Shown piece after piece: positions 17,842 through 26,214 of a stretch of 64,000 bases of DNA. The notes under the pieces were generated by a model, which did no database searches, had not been told where the DNA came from, and saw only the letters and a list, made by a program, of their open reading frames with translations. A program made the position numbers and the translations under genes. Position 1 is the stretch's first letter; each line of letters opens with the position of its first letter. This DNA is from Lentzea flava (lineage in GTDB: Bacteria > Actinomycetota > Actinomycetes > Mycobacteriales > Pseudonocardiaceae): assembly GCF_014648475.1 (NCBI RefSeq), contig NZ_BMRE01000013.1:120726-184725 (forward strand), written 5' to 3'.

Positions 17842-18406
17842 TGGCCAGCTGACCGTTCCGACAGCGGTCAAGATCGTCATCGCGGGCGGGTTCGGCACCG
17901 GCAAGACCACCATGGTCGGGTCGGTGTCCGAGATCCCGCCGTTGAAGACCGAGGAGCTGCTCACCGAGGCCGGTGTGCACGTCGACGACCTGGCGGGCAT
18001 CGAGGGCAAGGACACCACCACGGTGGCGCTGGACTTCGGGCGCATCACCATCAACACCAAGGTGGTGCTGTACCTGTTCGGCACGCCCGGCCAGAACCGG
18101 TTCTGGTTCATGTGGGACGAGCTGGCCACCGGTGCGATCGGCGCGGTCGTGCTGGTCGACACGCGGCGGCTCGACTCGTCGTTCCCCTCGATCGACTTCT
18201 TCGAGCACCGCGGGATCCCGTTCGTGGTGGCGGTGAACTGCTTCGACGGGGCGCAGCTGTACACGGTGGACGAGGTGCGGCACGCGCTGGATCTCGACGA
18301 CGGGATCCCCGTGGTGCTCTGCGACGCGCGCGACCGGGAGTCGTCGAAGGCGGTGCTGGTCGGGCTGATCCAGCACTCGATGAACCGGCTCGAGGCAGCC
18401 GTCTAG
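17822..18406 (+). CDS. cvnD: Conservon small GTPase CvnD
   Basis: 194 residues. P-loop GGFGTGKTTMVGS is at about 21-33, followed by a switch region with EGKDTTTVALDFGRI, a G3-like GTPGQNRFWFMW and a specificity loop AVNCFDGAQ. This is the MglA/CvnD-type soluble G-protein that cycles with the CvnA-C sensor. The start inside cvnC (20-bp overlap) and the immediate junction with the following P-loop kinase gene indicate one transcript. Confidence 0.93.
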   Translation: MVFVGSDGQLTVPTAVKIVIAGGFGTGKTTMVGSVSEIPPLKTEELLTEAGVHVDDLAGIEGKDTTTVALDFGRITINTKVVLYLFGTPGQNRFWFMWDELATGAIGAVVLVDTRRLDSSFPSIDFFEHRGIPFVVAVNCFDGAQLYTVDEVRHALDLDDGIPVVLCDARDRESSKAVLVGLIQHSMNRLEAAV

Positions 18407-18910
18407 GTGTTCGTGCTGGTAGGAGGGTGGCCGGGGGCGGGCAAGACGACCCTGGCCACCGCGCTCGGCCAGTCGCTGGGGTTGCCGGTGCTCGCCAAGG
18501 ACGACGTCAAGGAAGCCCTGGCCGACGGACTCGGCCGGCCCGCCACGGTGAGCGAGTCGCGGCGGCTCGGGCGGGCGGCGGTCCTCGCGGTGCTGCGGAT
18601 CGCGCGGCGCTGTCCTGGCGCCGTGGTGGACAGCACGTGGTTCGACTACACCCGGCCTCTCGTGGCGGCGTTGCCCGGTCCTGTGGTGGAGGTGCGCTGC
18701 GTCGTGCCCGTGGAGGTGGCGCGGTCGCGGTACCACGCCAGGGCCGCCGGCCGGCACGCGGGGCATCTCGACTTCGAGCGCGACGAGGCCGAGCTGTGGG
18801 GCTCGCCGGTGCTGCCGCTGGGGGTCGGGCCGGTGGTGGAGGTCGACACCTCCGGGCCGGTGGACGTTCCGGCGATCGCTGACGAGATCCGGCGAGCCGC
18901 TGGGTGTTAG
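18407..18910 (+). CDS. P-loop kinase of the AAA_33/zeta-toxin-like type, fused in operon to the conservon
   Basis: 167 residues from a GTG that directly follows the cvnD stop with no spacer. Walker A is GGWPGAGKTTLAT (about 5-17). K-D-D-V-K-E and VVDSTWFDY match the substrate-binding and Walker B regions of small-molecule kinases such as APS kinase-like, gluconokinase-like or zeta-toxin-like enzymes. The phosphoryl acceptor is not evident. Such a gene is not a standard conservon member, so it may be an accessory effector or a chance neighbour that shares the transcript. It ends tail-to-tail with a GNAT gene, overlapping it by 4 bp. Confidence 0.75.
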   Translation: MFVLVGGWPGAGKTTLATALGQSLGLPVLAKDDVKEALADGLGRPATVSESRRLGRAAVLAVLRIARRCPGAVVDSTWFDYTRPLVAALPGPVVEVRCVVPVEVARSRYHARAAGRHAGHLDFERDEAELWGSPVLPLGVGPVVEVDTSGPVDVPAIADEIRRAAGC

Positions 18911-19383
18911 ATCTTCTTTCGCATGGACATCGACTCCACGTCGTAGCCACTGCGGCGGTACAGGGCGATCGCGGCGTCGTTGTCCCCGACGACGCTCAAG
19001 CCGAGCGCTGTCTTACCCTCGCGAGCGATGAGCGCCTCGACCGCCGCGAGAATGGCGGATCCGTAGCCGGACCGCCGGTACGCGGGGAAGACGTTGATGT
19101 CGTACAACCACGCGGTGGTTGCCGACGCCTGGCTCGGGTCCGGGCCGACCCACGCGTTGCCCACCGCCTCGCCGGACTCGTTCTCGGCGGTCAGCAGGTG
19201 ATGGCCCGCGGTGTCGAGGCCGCCGGGGAGGAACCTCGCGGTGCCGCTCCGAACGCGCTCGCGCGCGACTTCCTCCGGCATCACCCTGCTGAGCGCGCGC
19301 ACCGACTCGGCCTCGCGGTGGTCAGTCGCGGCCCGGTACTCCGCCGCCGTCATCTTCCGCAGCGTCACCTGCTGCATTGCCAT
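18907..19383 (-). CDS. GNAT-family N-acetyltransferase
   Basis: 158 residues with a complete GNAT core: beta-strand WLYDINVFPAYR, acetyl-CoA pyrophosphate loop RRSGYGSAIL, and the C-terminal NDAAIALYRRSGYDVESMSM. The reaction is transfer of acetyl from acetyl-CoA to an amine; the acceptor cannot be inferred. It is a single gene converging on the conservon operon, overlapping its last gene by 4 bp at the stops, with no room for a separate terminator. Confidence 0.85.
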   Translation of the reverse strand: MAMQQVTLRKMTAAEYRAATDHREAESVRALSRVMPEEVARERVRSGTARFLPGGLDTAGHHLLTAENESGEAVGNAWVGPDPSQASATTAWLYDINVFPAYRRSGYGSAILAAVEALIAREGKTALGLSVVGDNDAAIALYRRSGYDVESMSMRKKI

Positions 19384-19436
19384 ACCCCCGTCGACCTGAA
19401 GCGCGTCCGCACCGAGCGGACGCGCTCCGGGTCAGC

Positions 19437-20300
19437 TCACTTCGCGTAGTTGTGGAAACCGCGCCCTGACTTCTTGCCCAGCAGGCCCGCGTCCACCATG
19501 CGCAGCAGCAGCGGCGGCGGCGAGTACAGCGGCTCCTTGAACTCGTCGTACATCGACTCGGCGATGGCCTTGGTGGTGTCGAGGCCGATCAGGTCGGTGA
19601 GGCGCAGCGGGCCCATCGGGTGGGCGCAGCCGAGCACCATGCCGTTGTCGATGTCGTCGGCGGAGGCGAAACCGGACTCCAGCATGCGGATCGCGGAGAG
19701 CAGGTACGGGATCAGCAGCGCGTTGACCACGAAGCCCGCGCGGTCCTGGGAGCGGATGACCTCCTTGCCCAGCACACCGCGCACGAACGCCTCGGCGCGG
19801 ACCTGGGTGGTAGCGCCGGTCAGCAGGGACGGCACGATCTCGACGAGCTTCAGCACGGGCACCGGGTTGAAGAAGTGCACGCCGATGACCTGTTCGGGGC
19901 GGCCGGTGGCCATGCCCAGCTTCATGATCGGGATGGACGACGTGTTGGACGCGAAGATGGCGTCCTCGTCCTTCACGACCTTGTCGAGCGCGGTGAAGAC
20001 CTCGGTCTTGATCTGCTCGTTCTCGGCGACCGCCTCGACCACGAACTGCCGGTCGGCGAACTCGCCGATGTCGGTGGTGAACCGGATGCGGCCCAGAGCG
20101 GCCTCTCGGTCGTCCTCACTGAGCTTGCCGGCCTTGACGCCCCTGGCCAGCGACGAGGCGATCCGCCCCTGCGCCGCCTCGGCCGCACCCGCGTTGACCT
20201 CGGCGACGATGACGTCGAGGCCGGCGCGGGCGCTCACCTCGGCGATTCCGGAGCCCATGAGGCCGGAACCGACGACTCCCACACGTTGAATGTCACTCAC
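19437..20300 (-). CDS. 3-hydroxyacyl-CoA (3-hydroxybutyryl-CoA) dehydrogenase
   Basis: 287 residues from GTG 20298-20300. The Rossmann NAD-binding motif is VGVVGSGLMGSGIAEVSARAG at about 7-27. The 3-hydroxyacyl-CoA dehydrogenase signature is HFFNPVPVLKLVEIV at about 140-154, and the C-terminal helical domain (YLLSAIRMLESGFASADDIDNGMVLGCAHPMGPLRLTDLIGLD) is complete. It oxidises (S)-3-hydroxybutyryl-CoA or similar to the 3-oxo form. The upstream palindromic element (20334-20382) separates it from the permease gene, so it probably has its own promoter, which must be very close to the start. Confidence 0.93.
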   Translation of the reverse strand: MSDIQRVGVVGSGLMGSGIAEVSARAGLDVIVAEVNAGAAEAAQGRIASSLARGVKAGKLSEDDREAALGRIRFTTDIGEFADRQFVVEAVAENEQIKTEVFTALDKVVKDEDAIFASNTSSIPIMKLGMATGRPEQVIGVHFFNPVPVLKLVEIVPSLLTGATTQVRAEAFVRGVLGKEVIRSQDRAGFVVNALLIPYLLSAIRMLESGFASADDIDNGMVLGCAHPMGPLRLTDLIGLDTTKAIAESMYDEFKEPLYSPPPLLLRMVDAGLLGKKSGRGFHNYAK

Positions 20301-20333
20301 GCGCCCGATCCTGCCACGAACCGCTCGAACCTC

Positions 20334-20382
20334 GATGAACGGCGCATTCGTCCACCTCAGGTGAACGAATGCGCCGTTCATC
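20334..20382. terminator. 49-bp palindromic element, copy A (terminator-like)
   Basis: Two 24-nt arms, beginning GATGAACGGCGCATTCG, around a single central C, with one mismatch between arms. It lies after the stop of the APC permease and before the hydroxyacyl-CoA dehydrogenase start. A second copy at 47436-47484 is its reverse complement except for the central base. Position after genes suggests transcription termination. Confidence 0.7.
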
Positions 20383-20401
20383 ACGAACGTGACGCGGGAG
20401 G

Positions 20402-21940
20402 TCAGATCGAGTCGAGCTCCCGCTCGATCGCCGCCAGTTCCTCCGGCGATCCCTGGACCTTGGGTCCCTTGAACCACTTCCGCGCGGAGACCAGCCACCA
20501 GACTCCGGCGAACCCGAGGACCACGAGCACCGCGATCGGCGTGTAGTTGAACGTCTTGGCCGTCACGGGACTTGCCTGGGGGAGCATGAACAGCACGCTG
20601 ATGAACACGACCCAGGCCACCGCCACGACGCCGATGGGCTTGCTCCACCTGCCCAGGTGCCACGGTCCGCGTTCGAACCGCTCGCCCTGCAGCAGCCGCA
20701 GCAGTGTGGGCAGAACGTAGGCGATGTAGAGGCCGATCACCGCGATGGACGTGACCGCCGCGTACGCCGTCGCGTTCCACAGGTAGGGCAGGCCGAGCAC
20801 GAACGCGCCACCCGCCGCCAGCCAGATCGCGTTCGTGGGTGTGCGGGTGCGCTTGTTGATCTTGTGCCAGAACGCCGACGCCGGCAGCGCGCCGTCGCGG
20901 GAGAAGGCGTAGATCATGCGCGAGTTCGCGGTCACCGACGACATGCCGCAGAACAGCTGGGCGCCGATCGCGATCAGCAGCAGGAGCTTGCCGCCGGTGA
21001 CGCCCAGGGCGTCGATGAAGATCTGGGCCGGTGGCACGCCGGTCGTGCTGGCCAGCGCGCCGTCGTAGTCGCGGATGGCGAACGTGATGCCCACCAGCAG
21101 CACCCAGCCGGCGATCAGGGACACGACGATCGACATGACGATGCCGCGCGGGCCGCTGCGGGCCGCGTCGTGCGTCTCCTCGGTCATGTGCGCCGAGGCG
21201 TCGTAGCCGGTGAAGGTGTACTGGGCCAGCAGCAGACCGAGCAGTCCGACGTAGAACGCCGACGACCAGCCGGTGTTGTTCACGAAGTGCGTGAAGACGA
21301 ACGAGGCGGACTGGTGTTCCGAGGGCAGGAACACCAACGCGCCGACGATCACCAGCACGCCGATGATGTGCCACCACACGCTGACGTCGTTGAGCAGCGC
21401 GACCAGCTTGACGCCGAACGTGTTCAGCAGGCCGTGCAGCAGCAGCACGCAGCCGAAGATCAGGATCGTGTGCGGGGGTGTGGCGGCGTAGCCGAACTGG
21501 AGGTCCAGGAAGGCGTTGATGAAGAACGCGGCACCGAAGTCGATGCCCGCCGTCACCGCGACCTGGCCGAGGAAGTTGAACCAGCCGGTGAACCACGACC
21601 AGGCGGCGCCGTTGCTCGGCGCGAGCTTCGCCGCCCAGTAGTACAGCCCGCCCGCGGTCGGGTAGCTGGAGCAGACCTCCGCCATCGCGAGGCCGACGAT
21701 CAGGGTCATCAGGCCGACGAACGGCCAGCCCCACACGATGAGCGCGGGACCACCGGTGTTCATGCCGAACCCGTACAGGGTCAGGCAACCGGACAGGATC
21801 GAGATGATCGTGAAGGACACGGCGAAGTTGGAGAACCCGGACATGGTCCGGGACAGCTCCTGGGCGTAACCGAGCTCGTGCAGCCGCTGCTCGTCGGCGG
21901 ACCGCCCCGCGGTGGGCGGACTGTCTGCTTCGTGACTCAT
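20402..21940 (-). CDS. APC-superfamily amino acid/amine permease
   Basis: 512 residues with about 12 membrane helices. The N-terminal motif FSNFAVSFTIISILSGCLTLYGFGMNTGGP and GYDASAHMTEETHDAARSGPRGIVMSI are typical of the bacterial GABA/choline/amine branch of APC transporters (BAT1-like). The ATG at 21938-21940 follows a GAGGAGGA ribosome site; an ATG 15 bp upstream overlaps that site and is rejected. It is divergent from the gamma-glutamylation cluster, so uptake of the amine or amino acid degraded there is likely. Substrate not determinable. Confidence 0.88.
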   Translation of the reverse strand: MSHEADSPPTAGRSADEQRLHELGYAQELSRTMSGFSNFAVSFTIISILSGCLTLYGFGMNTGGPALIVWGWPFVGLMTLIVGLAMAEVCSSYPTAGGLYYWAAKLAPSNGAAWSWFTGWFNFLGQVAVTAGIDFGAAFFINAFLDLQFGYAATPPHTILIFGCVLLLHGLLNTFGVKLVALLNDVSVWWHIIGVLVIVGALVFLPSEHQSASFVFTHFVNNTGWSSAFYVGLLGLLLAQYTFTGYDASAHMTEETHDAARSGPRGIVMSIVVSLIAGWVLLVGITFAIRDYDGALASTTGVPPAQIFIDALGVTGGKLLLLIAIGAQLFCGMSSVTANSRMIYAFSRDGALPASAFWHKINKRTRTPTNAIWLAAGGAFVLGLPYLWNATAYAAVTSIAVIGLYIAYVLPTLLRLLQGERFERGPWHLGRWSKPIGVVAVAWVVFISVLFMLPQASPVTAKTFNYTPIAVLVVLGFAGVWWLVSARKWFKGPKVQGSPEELAAIERELDSI

Positions 21941-21955
21941 CGGGGTCCTCCTCAT

Positions 21956-21968
21956 TGGACTCCGTCCA
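21956..21968. promoter_or_regulatory. Candidate operator between the permease and the GlnA-like gene
   Basis: Inverted repeat TGGAC-TCC-GTCCA, 15 bp beyond the permease start and 97 bp before the GlnA-like start. It has GntR-operator size. Binding by the GntR/FadR protein encoded at 26215 is a hypothesis. Confidence 0.3.
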
Positions 21969-22064
21969 GTCCTTTAGACGGTGGTTGAGGGTGGCGCCTG
22001 TCACTCGTTGGTGTCAAGATGGTGCCGCCAATGGCTCGCAGACATACCTTTGGAGGAACGCGGG

Positions 22065-23405
22065 ATGCTGACCGTCGAGGAGTTGCGCGAGGCCGTGGAC
22101 ACCGGTGAGATCGACACCGTCCTCGTCGCGATCGTGGACATGCAGGGACGGCTGCAGGGCAAGCGGTGCGCGGCGCGGTACTTCCTCGACGAGGTGCTCG
22201 GGCACGCCGCGGAGGGCTGCAACTACCTGTTGGCCGTCGACGTCGAGATGAACCCGGTCAGCGGCTACGAGATGTCGTCGTGGGAGCGCGGCTACGGCGA
22301 CTTCGTGATGAAGCCCGACCTCTCCACGCTGCGCCGCATCCCGTGGCACGAGGGCACCGCGCTCGTCATGTGCGACGTCGTCTGGGAGAACGGCGACCCC
22401 GTCGTCGCGTCGCCCCGGCAGGTCCTGCGCAGGCAGCTCGACCGGCTGGCCGCTCTCGGGCTGGACGCGTACGTCGGCACCGAACTGGAGTTCATCGTCT
22501 TCGACGACACCTACGAGCAGGCGTTCAACGCCGGCTACCGCAACCTGACGCCGTCGAACCAGTACAACGTCGACTACTCGTTGCTCGGCACCGCGCGCGT
22601 CGAGCCGTTGCTGCGCGCGATCCGCAACGGCATGGCCGGCGCGGGCATGACGGTCGAGTCGGCCAAGGGGGAGTGCAACCCCGGCCAGCACGAGATCGCG
22701 TTCCGCTACACCACCGCCCTGCAGACCTGCGACAACCACGCGATCTACAAGACAGGGGCGAAGGAGATCGCGGCGCAGCAGGGCAAGTCGCTCACGTTCA
22801 TGGCGAAGTACAACGAACGCGAGGGCAACTCCTGCCACATCCACCTGTCGGTGCGTTCCACCGACGGCGAACCCGTGTTCGCCGAGGGGCACGGCATGTC
22901 GAAGTTGATGAAGCACTTCCTCGCCGGTCAGCTGGCCGCGCTGCGGGAGTTCACCTACTTCTTCGCGCCGAACATCAACTCCTACAAGCGTTTCGTGAAG
23001 GGCTCGTTCGCCCCGACCGCGGTGGCGTGGGGCCGGGACAACCGCACGTGCGCGCTGCGGGTCGTCGGCCACGGGCAGTCGCTGCGGTTCGAGAACCGGG
23101 TACCCGGTGGCGACGTGAACCCGTACCTGGCCGTCGCGGCGCTGATCGCGGCCGGTCTGCACGGGGTAGAGAAGGAGCTGGAGCTCGAGGACGAGTTCGT
23201 CGGCAACGCCTACGCGTCGGACCGGCCGACCGTGCCGACGACGTTGCGACAGGCCGCGGAGCTGCTGGCGGCCAGCGACATCGCGCGGGAGGCGTTCGGC
23301 AAGGATGTCGTCGACCACTACCTGAACGCGGCCAAGGTCGAGCTGGACGCGTTCGAGGCGGCCATCACGGACTGGGAGAAGGTGCGCGGGTTTGAGCGCC
23401 TCTGA
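22065..23405 (+). CDS. Glutamine synthetase-like gamma-glutamyl-amine ligase
   Basis: 446 residues with GS-fold motifs: EYDG-region replacement GTELEFIVFDD, the ATP/metal motif KGECNPGQHEIAFRY, GNSCHIHLS, NINSYKRFVKGSFAPTAVAWGRDNRTCALRVVG and the glutamate-binding RFENRVPGGDVNPYLA. It lacks the adenylylation-loop region of GSI and clusters with a PuuD-like hydrolase and aldehyde dehydrogenase. A gamma-glutamylpolyamine or gamma-glutamylethanolamine synthetase (PuuA/GlnA3/GlnA4 type) is therefore more likely than ammonia assimilation. The start is ATG 22065 with GGAGG at 22052-22056. Confidence 0.85.
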   Translation: MLTVEELREAVDTGEIDTVLVAIVDMQGRLQGKRCAARYFLDEVLGHAAEGCNYLLAVDVEMNPVSGYEMSSWERGYGDFVMKPDLSTLRRIPWHEGTALVMCDVVWENGDPVVASPRQVLRRQLDRLAALGLDAYVGTELEFIVFDDTYEQAFNAGYRNLTPSNQYNVDYSLLGTARVEPLLRAIRNGMAGAGMTVESAKGECNPGQHEIAFRYTTALQTCDNHAIYKTGAKEIAAQQGKSLTFMAKYNEREGNSCHIHLSVRSTDGEPVFAEGHGMSKLMKHFLAGQLAALREFTYFFAPNINSYKRFVKGSFAPTAVAWGRDNRTCALRVVGHGQSLRFENRVPGGDVNPYLAVAALIAAGLHGVEKELELEDEFVGNAYASDRPTVPTTLRQAAELLAASDIAREAFGKDVVDHYLNAAKVELDAFEAAITDWEKVRGFERL

Positions 23406-24084
23406 ACCGCTGATCGGCATCAGCACGTACCTGGAGCGCACGCGCTTCGGGCTCTGGGACGTGGAAGCCGCGGTGCTCCACCGCGGCTACCTCGACTGCG
23501 TGGTGAAGTCGGGCGGCAACCCCGTCATGCTGCCGCCGGTGGGCACGTGGACCGCCGAGACCATCGGGTTCCTCGACGGACTGGTGATCGCGGGCGGCGC
23601 GGACATCGACCCCGCCGCCTACGGTGCCGAGCCGCATCCGATGACCGGTGAGCCGCGCCGCGACCGCGACGACGCGGAGTTCGCCCTGGTGGAAGCCGCG
23701 CTGAAGCTCGACCTGCCGGTGCTCGGCGTGTGCCGCGGCATGCAGGTGCTCAACGTGGCGCTGGGCGGCACGCTGCACCAGCACATCGAGGGCCACAACG
23801 AGGCGCCCGGCGTCTTCGGGCACACCGGCATCACGGTCACGCCCGGCACGCGGCTGCACGCGATCCTGGGCGACCACACCACCGTGCAGTGCCACCACCA
23901 CCAGTCGCTGGACCGGATCGCCGACGGGCTCCGCGTCACCGCGAAGGCGCCCGACGGCACCGTCGAGGCGGTCGAGATGGAGGGTGCGCGGTTCGTCGTC
24001 GGCGTGCAGTCGCATCCCGAACAGGACATCGAAGACCTGAGGCTGTTCAAGGCCCTCGTGGACGTGTCAAGGAGAAGAGCGTGA
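23392..24084 (+). CDS. Gamma-glutamyl-GABA hydrolase-like class I glutamine amidotransferase
   Basis: 230 residues. The nucleophile elbow is GVCRGMQVLN (Cys about 117) and the catalytic His-Glu is SHPEQ near residue 205. GGADIDPAAYG is characteristic of the PuuD peptidase C26 family. It removes the gamma-glutamyl group after the amine has been oxidised. The TTG start at 23392 lies 14 bp inside the GlnA-like gene with GAGAAGG upstream, so translation is coupled; a later start would lose the first beta-strand (LIGISTYLE). Confidence 0.85.
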   Translation: MSASEPLIGISTYLERTRFGLWDVEAAVLHRGYLDCVVKSGGNPVMLPPVGTWTAETIGFLDGLVIAGGADIDPAAYGAEPHPMTGEPRRDRDDAEFALVEAALKLDLPVLGVCRGMQVLNVALGGTLHQHIEGHNEAPGVFGHTGITVTPGTRLHAILGDHTTVQCHHHQSLDRIADGLRVTAKAPDGTVEAVEMEGARFVVGVQSHPEQDIEDLRLFKALVDVSRRRA

Positions 24085-25433
24085 CCTTCGACGTCATCAA
24101 CCCGGCCACGGAGAAGGTCGTGCGGTCGGTGCCGCACACCTCTCTGGAGGAGACCGACGCCGCGATCGTCAAGGCGCACAAGGCGTTCGAGACGTGGCGG
24201 GCCGTCGCGCCCGGTGACCGCGCCCGGCTGCTGCGCCGGTTCGCGGAGCTCGTCGACGCGCACAACGAGGAACTGGCGCGGCTGGAGGTCGAGAACTCCG
24301 GGCACACCATCGGCAACGCGCGGTGGGAGGCGGGCAACGTCCGCGACGTGCTGCAGTACTACGCGGGTGCGCCGGAACGGTTGTTCGGCAAGCAGATCCC
24401 GGTCCCCGGCGGTCTGGACGTCACGTTCCACGAGCCGCTCGGCGTCGTCGGCGTGATCGTGCCGTGGAACTTCCCGATGCCGATCGCGGGCTGGGGCTTC
24501 GCACCCGCGCTCGCGGCGGGCAACACCGTCGTGCTCAAGCCCGCCGAGCTCACGCCGCTGACCGCGATCCGGCTCGGCGAGCTGGCCCGCGAGGCCGGCA
24601 TCCCCGAGGACGTCTTCCAGGTGCTGCCGGGCAAGGGCAGCGTCGTCGGCAACCGGTTCGTCACGCATCCGTTGGTGCGCAAGGTCGTCTTCACCGGCTC
24701 CACGGGCGTGGGCAAGCAGATCATGGCGGGCTGCGCGGACCAGGTGAAGCGGGTGACGCTGGAGCTGGGCGGCAAGTCGGCGAACATCGTCTTCGCGGAC
24801 TCCGACCTGGAGAAGGCCGCCGCGACCGCGCCGTACGGGGTGTTCGACAACGCCGGGCAGGACTGCTGCGCGCGTTCGCGGATCCTCGTCCAGGCCAGCG
24901 TCTACGACCGGTTCATGGAGCTGCTGGAGCCCGCGGTCAAGGGCGTGAAGGTCGGTGAGCCCGGCGACGAGGCGACCGAGATGGGGCCGCTCATCTCCGC
25001 GGCGCACCTCGGCAAGGTGGCGTCTTACGTCCCAGACGACGCGCCCGTCGCGTTCCGCGGTTCGGCGCCGGACGGACCGGGCTTCTGGTTCCCGCCGACG
25101 GTTCTCACTCCCGAACCCGGCGACAGGACCGTCACCGAGGAGATCTTCGGACCGGTCGTCGTCGTGCTGCCGTTCACCGACGAGGCCGACGCGATCAGGA
25201 TCGCGAACGACTCCGAGTACGGCCTGTCCGGTTCGATCTGGACTCAGGACGTGGGCAGGGCGATCCGGGTGTCGCGTGCCGTCGAGGCCGGGAACCTGTC
25301 GGTGAACTCGCATTCTTCCGTCCGCTACTGGACACCGTTCGGCGGCGTGAAGCAGTCCGGGCTCGGTCGCGAGCTCGGCCCGGACGCGCTGGACGCCTTC
25401 ACCGAGGTCAAGAACGTCTTCATCGCAACCTGA
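24081..25433 (+). CDS. NAD(P)-dependent aldehyde dehydrogenase of the gamma-glutamyl pathway
   Basis: 450 residues from GTG 24081 (AAGGAGA upstream, 4-bp overlap with the hydrolase stop). Standard ALDH motifs are present: PWNFPMPIAGWGFAPALAAGN, FTGSTGVGK for the nucleotide, general base in LELGGKSANI, and nucleophile in GQDCCARSR (two adjacent cysteines, the second being the usual catalytic one). In Puu-type pathways it oxidises the gamma-glutamyl aminoaldehyde to the acid. The exact aldehyde is inferred from neighbours only. Betaine-aldehyde-type activity is an alternative. Confidence 0.88.
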   Translation: MTFDVINPATEKVVRSVPHTSLEETDAAIVKAHKAFETWRAVAPGDRARLLRRFAELVDAHNEELARLEVENSGHTIGNARWEAGNVRDVLQYYAGAPERLFGKQIPVPGGLDVTFHEPLGVVGVIVPWNFPMPIAGWGFAPALAAGNTVVLKPAELTPLTAIRLGELAREAGIPEDVFQVLPGKGSVVGNRFVTHPLVRKVVFTGSTGVGKQIMAGCADQVKRVTLELGGKSANIVFADSDLEKAAATAPYGVFDNAGQDCCARSRILVQASVYDRFMELLEPAVKGVKVGEPGDEATEMGPLISAAHLGKVASYVPDDAPVAFRGSAPDGPGFWFPPTVLTPEPGDRTVTEEIFGPVVVVLPFTDEADAIRIANDSEYGLSGSIWTQDVGRAIRVSRAVEAGNLSVNSHSSVRYWTPFGGVKQSGLGRELGPDALDAFTEVKNVFIAT

Positions 25434-25444
25434 CAGGAGAAGAA

Positions 25445-26212
25445 ATGGTGCAGCGACTCGAGGGCCGCGTGGCCGTCGTGACGGGTGGCGGCAGCGGCAT
25501 CGGACTCGCGACCGTGCGCAGGTTCGCGAGCGAGGGTGCGAAGGTCGTCGTGGCCGATCTCGACCCGGCGACGGGCAAGGCGGCCGCCGACGAGGTCGGC
25601 GGGCTGTTCGTCCAGGTCGACGTGACCGATGAGGAACAGGTCAAGGCGCTCTTCCAGACCACTGTGGACACTTACGGCAAGCTGGACATCGCGTTCAACA
25701 ACGCCGGTATTTCGCCGCCCGACGACGACTCGATCCTGACGACGGGCATCGAGGCGTGGGAGCGCGTCCAGAAGGTGAACCTGACGTCGGTTTATTTGTG
25801 TTGCAAGTACGCCATCCCGCACATGCAGGCCAACGGCAAGGGTTCCATCATCAACACGGCGTCGTTCGTGGCGACGATGGGCGCGGCGACGTCGCAGATC
25901 TCCTACACGGCGTCGAAGGGCGGTGTGCTGGCGATGTCGCGTGAGCTCGGTGTGCAGTTCGCGCGCGAAGGCATCCGGGTGAATGCGCTTTCCCCTGGCC
26001 CGGTCAACACTCCGTTGCTGCGTGAACTGTTCGCGAAGGACCCGGAGCGGGCCGCCCGGCGTCTCGTCCACGTGCCGCTCGGCCGGTTCGCGGAACCTGA
26101 GGAAATCGCCGCCGCTGTCGCGTTCCTGGCGTCGGACGACTCCTCGTTCATGACGGCGTCGAACTTCCTCGTGGACGGCGGCATCGCCGGCGCGTACGTG
26201 ACACCGCTCTAG
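25445..26212 (+). CDS. Short-chain dehydrogenase/reductase (SDR)
   Basis: 255 residues with the classical SDR layout: TGGGSGIG cofactor motif (about 14-21), acidic residue VVVADLD favouring NAD(H), NNAG, catalytic Ser and Y-x-x-x-K in SYTASKGG (about 155-162), and SPGPVNTPL. Annotation tools would probably say 3-oxoacyl-ACP reductase, but the operon position suggests reduction or oxidation of a hydroxy or keto product of amine catabolism. It starts 11 bp after the aldehyde dehydrogenase. Confidence 0.88.
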   Translation: MVQRLEGRVAVVTGGGSGIGLATVRRFASEGAKVVVADLDPATGKAAADEVGGLFVQVDVTDEEQVKALFQTTVDTYGKLDIAFNNAGISPPDDDSILTTGIEAWERVQKVNLTSVYLCCKYAIPHMQANGKGSIINTASFVATMGAATSQISYTASKGGVLAMSRELGVQFAREGIRVNALSPGPVNTPLLRELFAKDPERAARRLVHVPLGRFAEPEEIAAAVAFLASDDSSFMTASNFLVDGGIAGAYVTPL

Positions 26213-26214
26213 CG

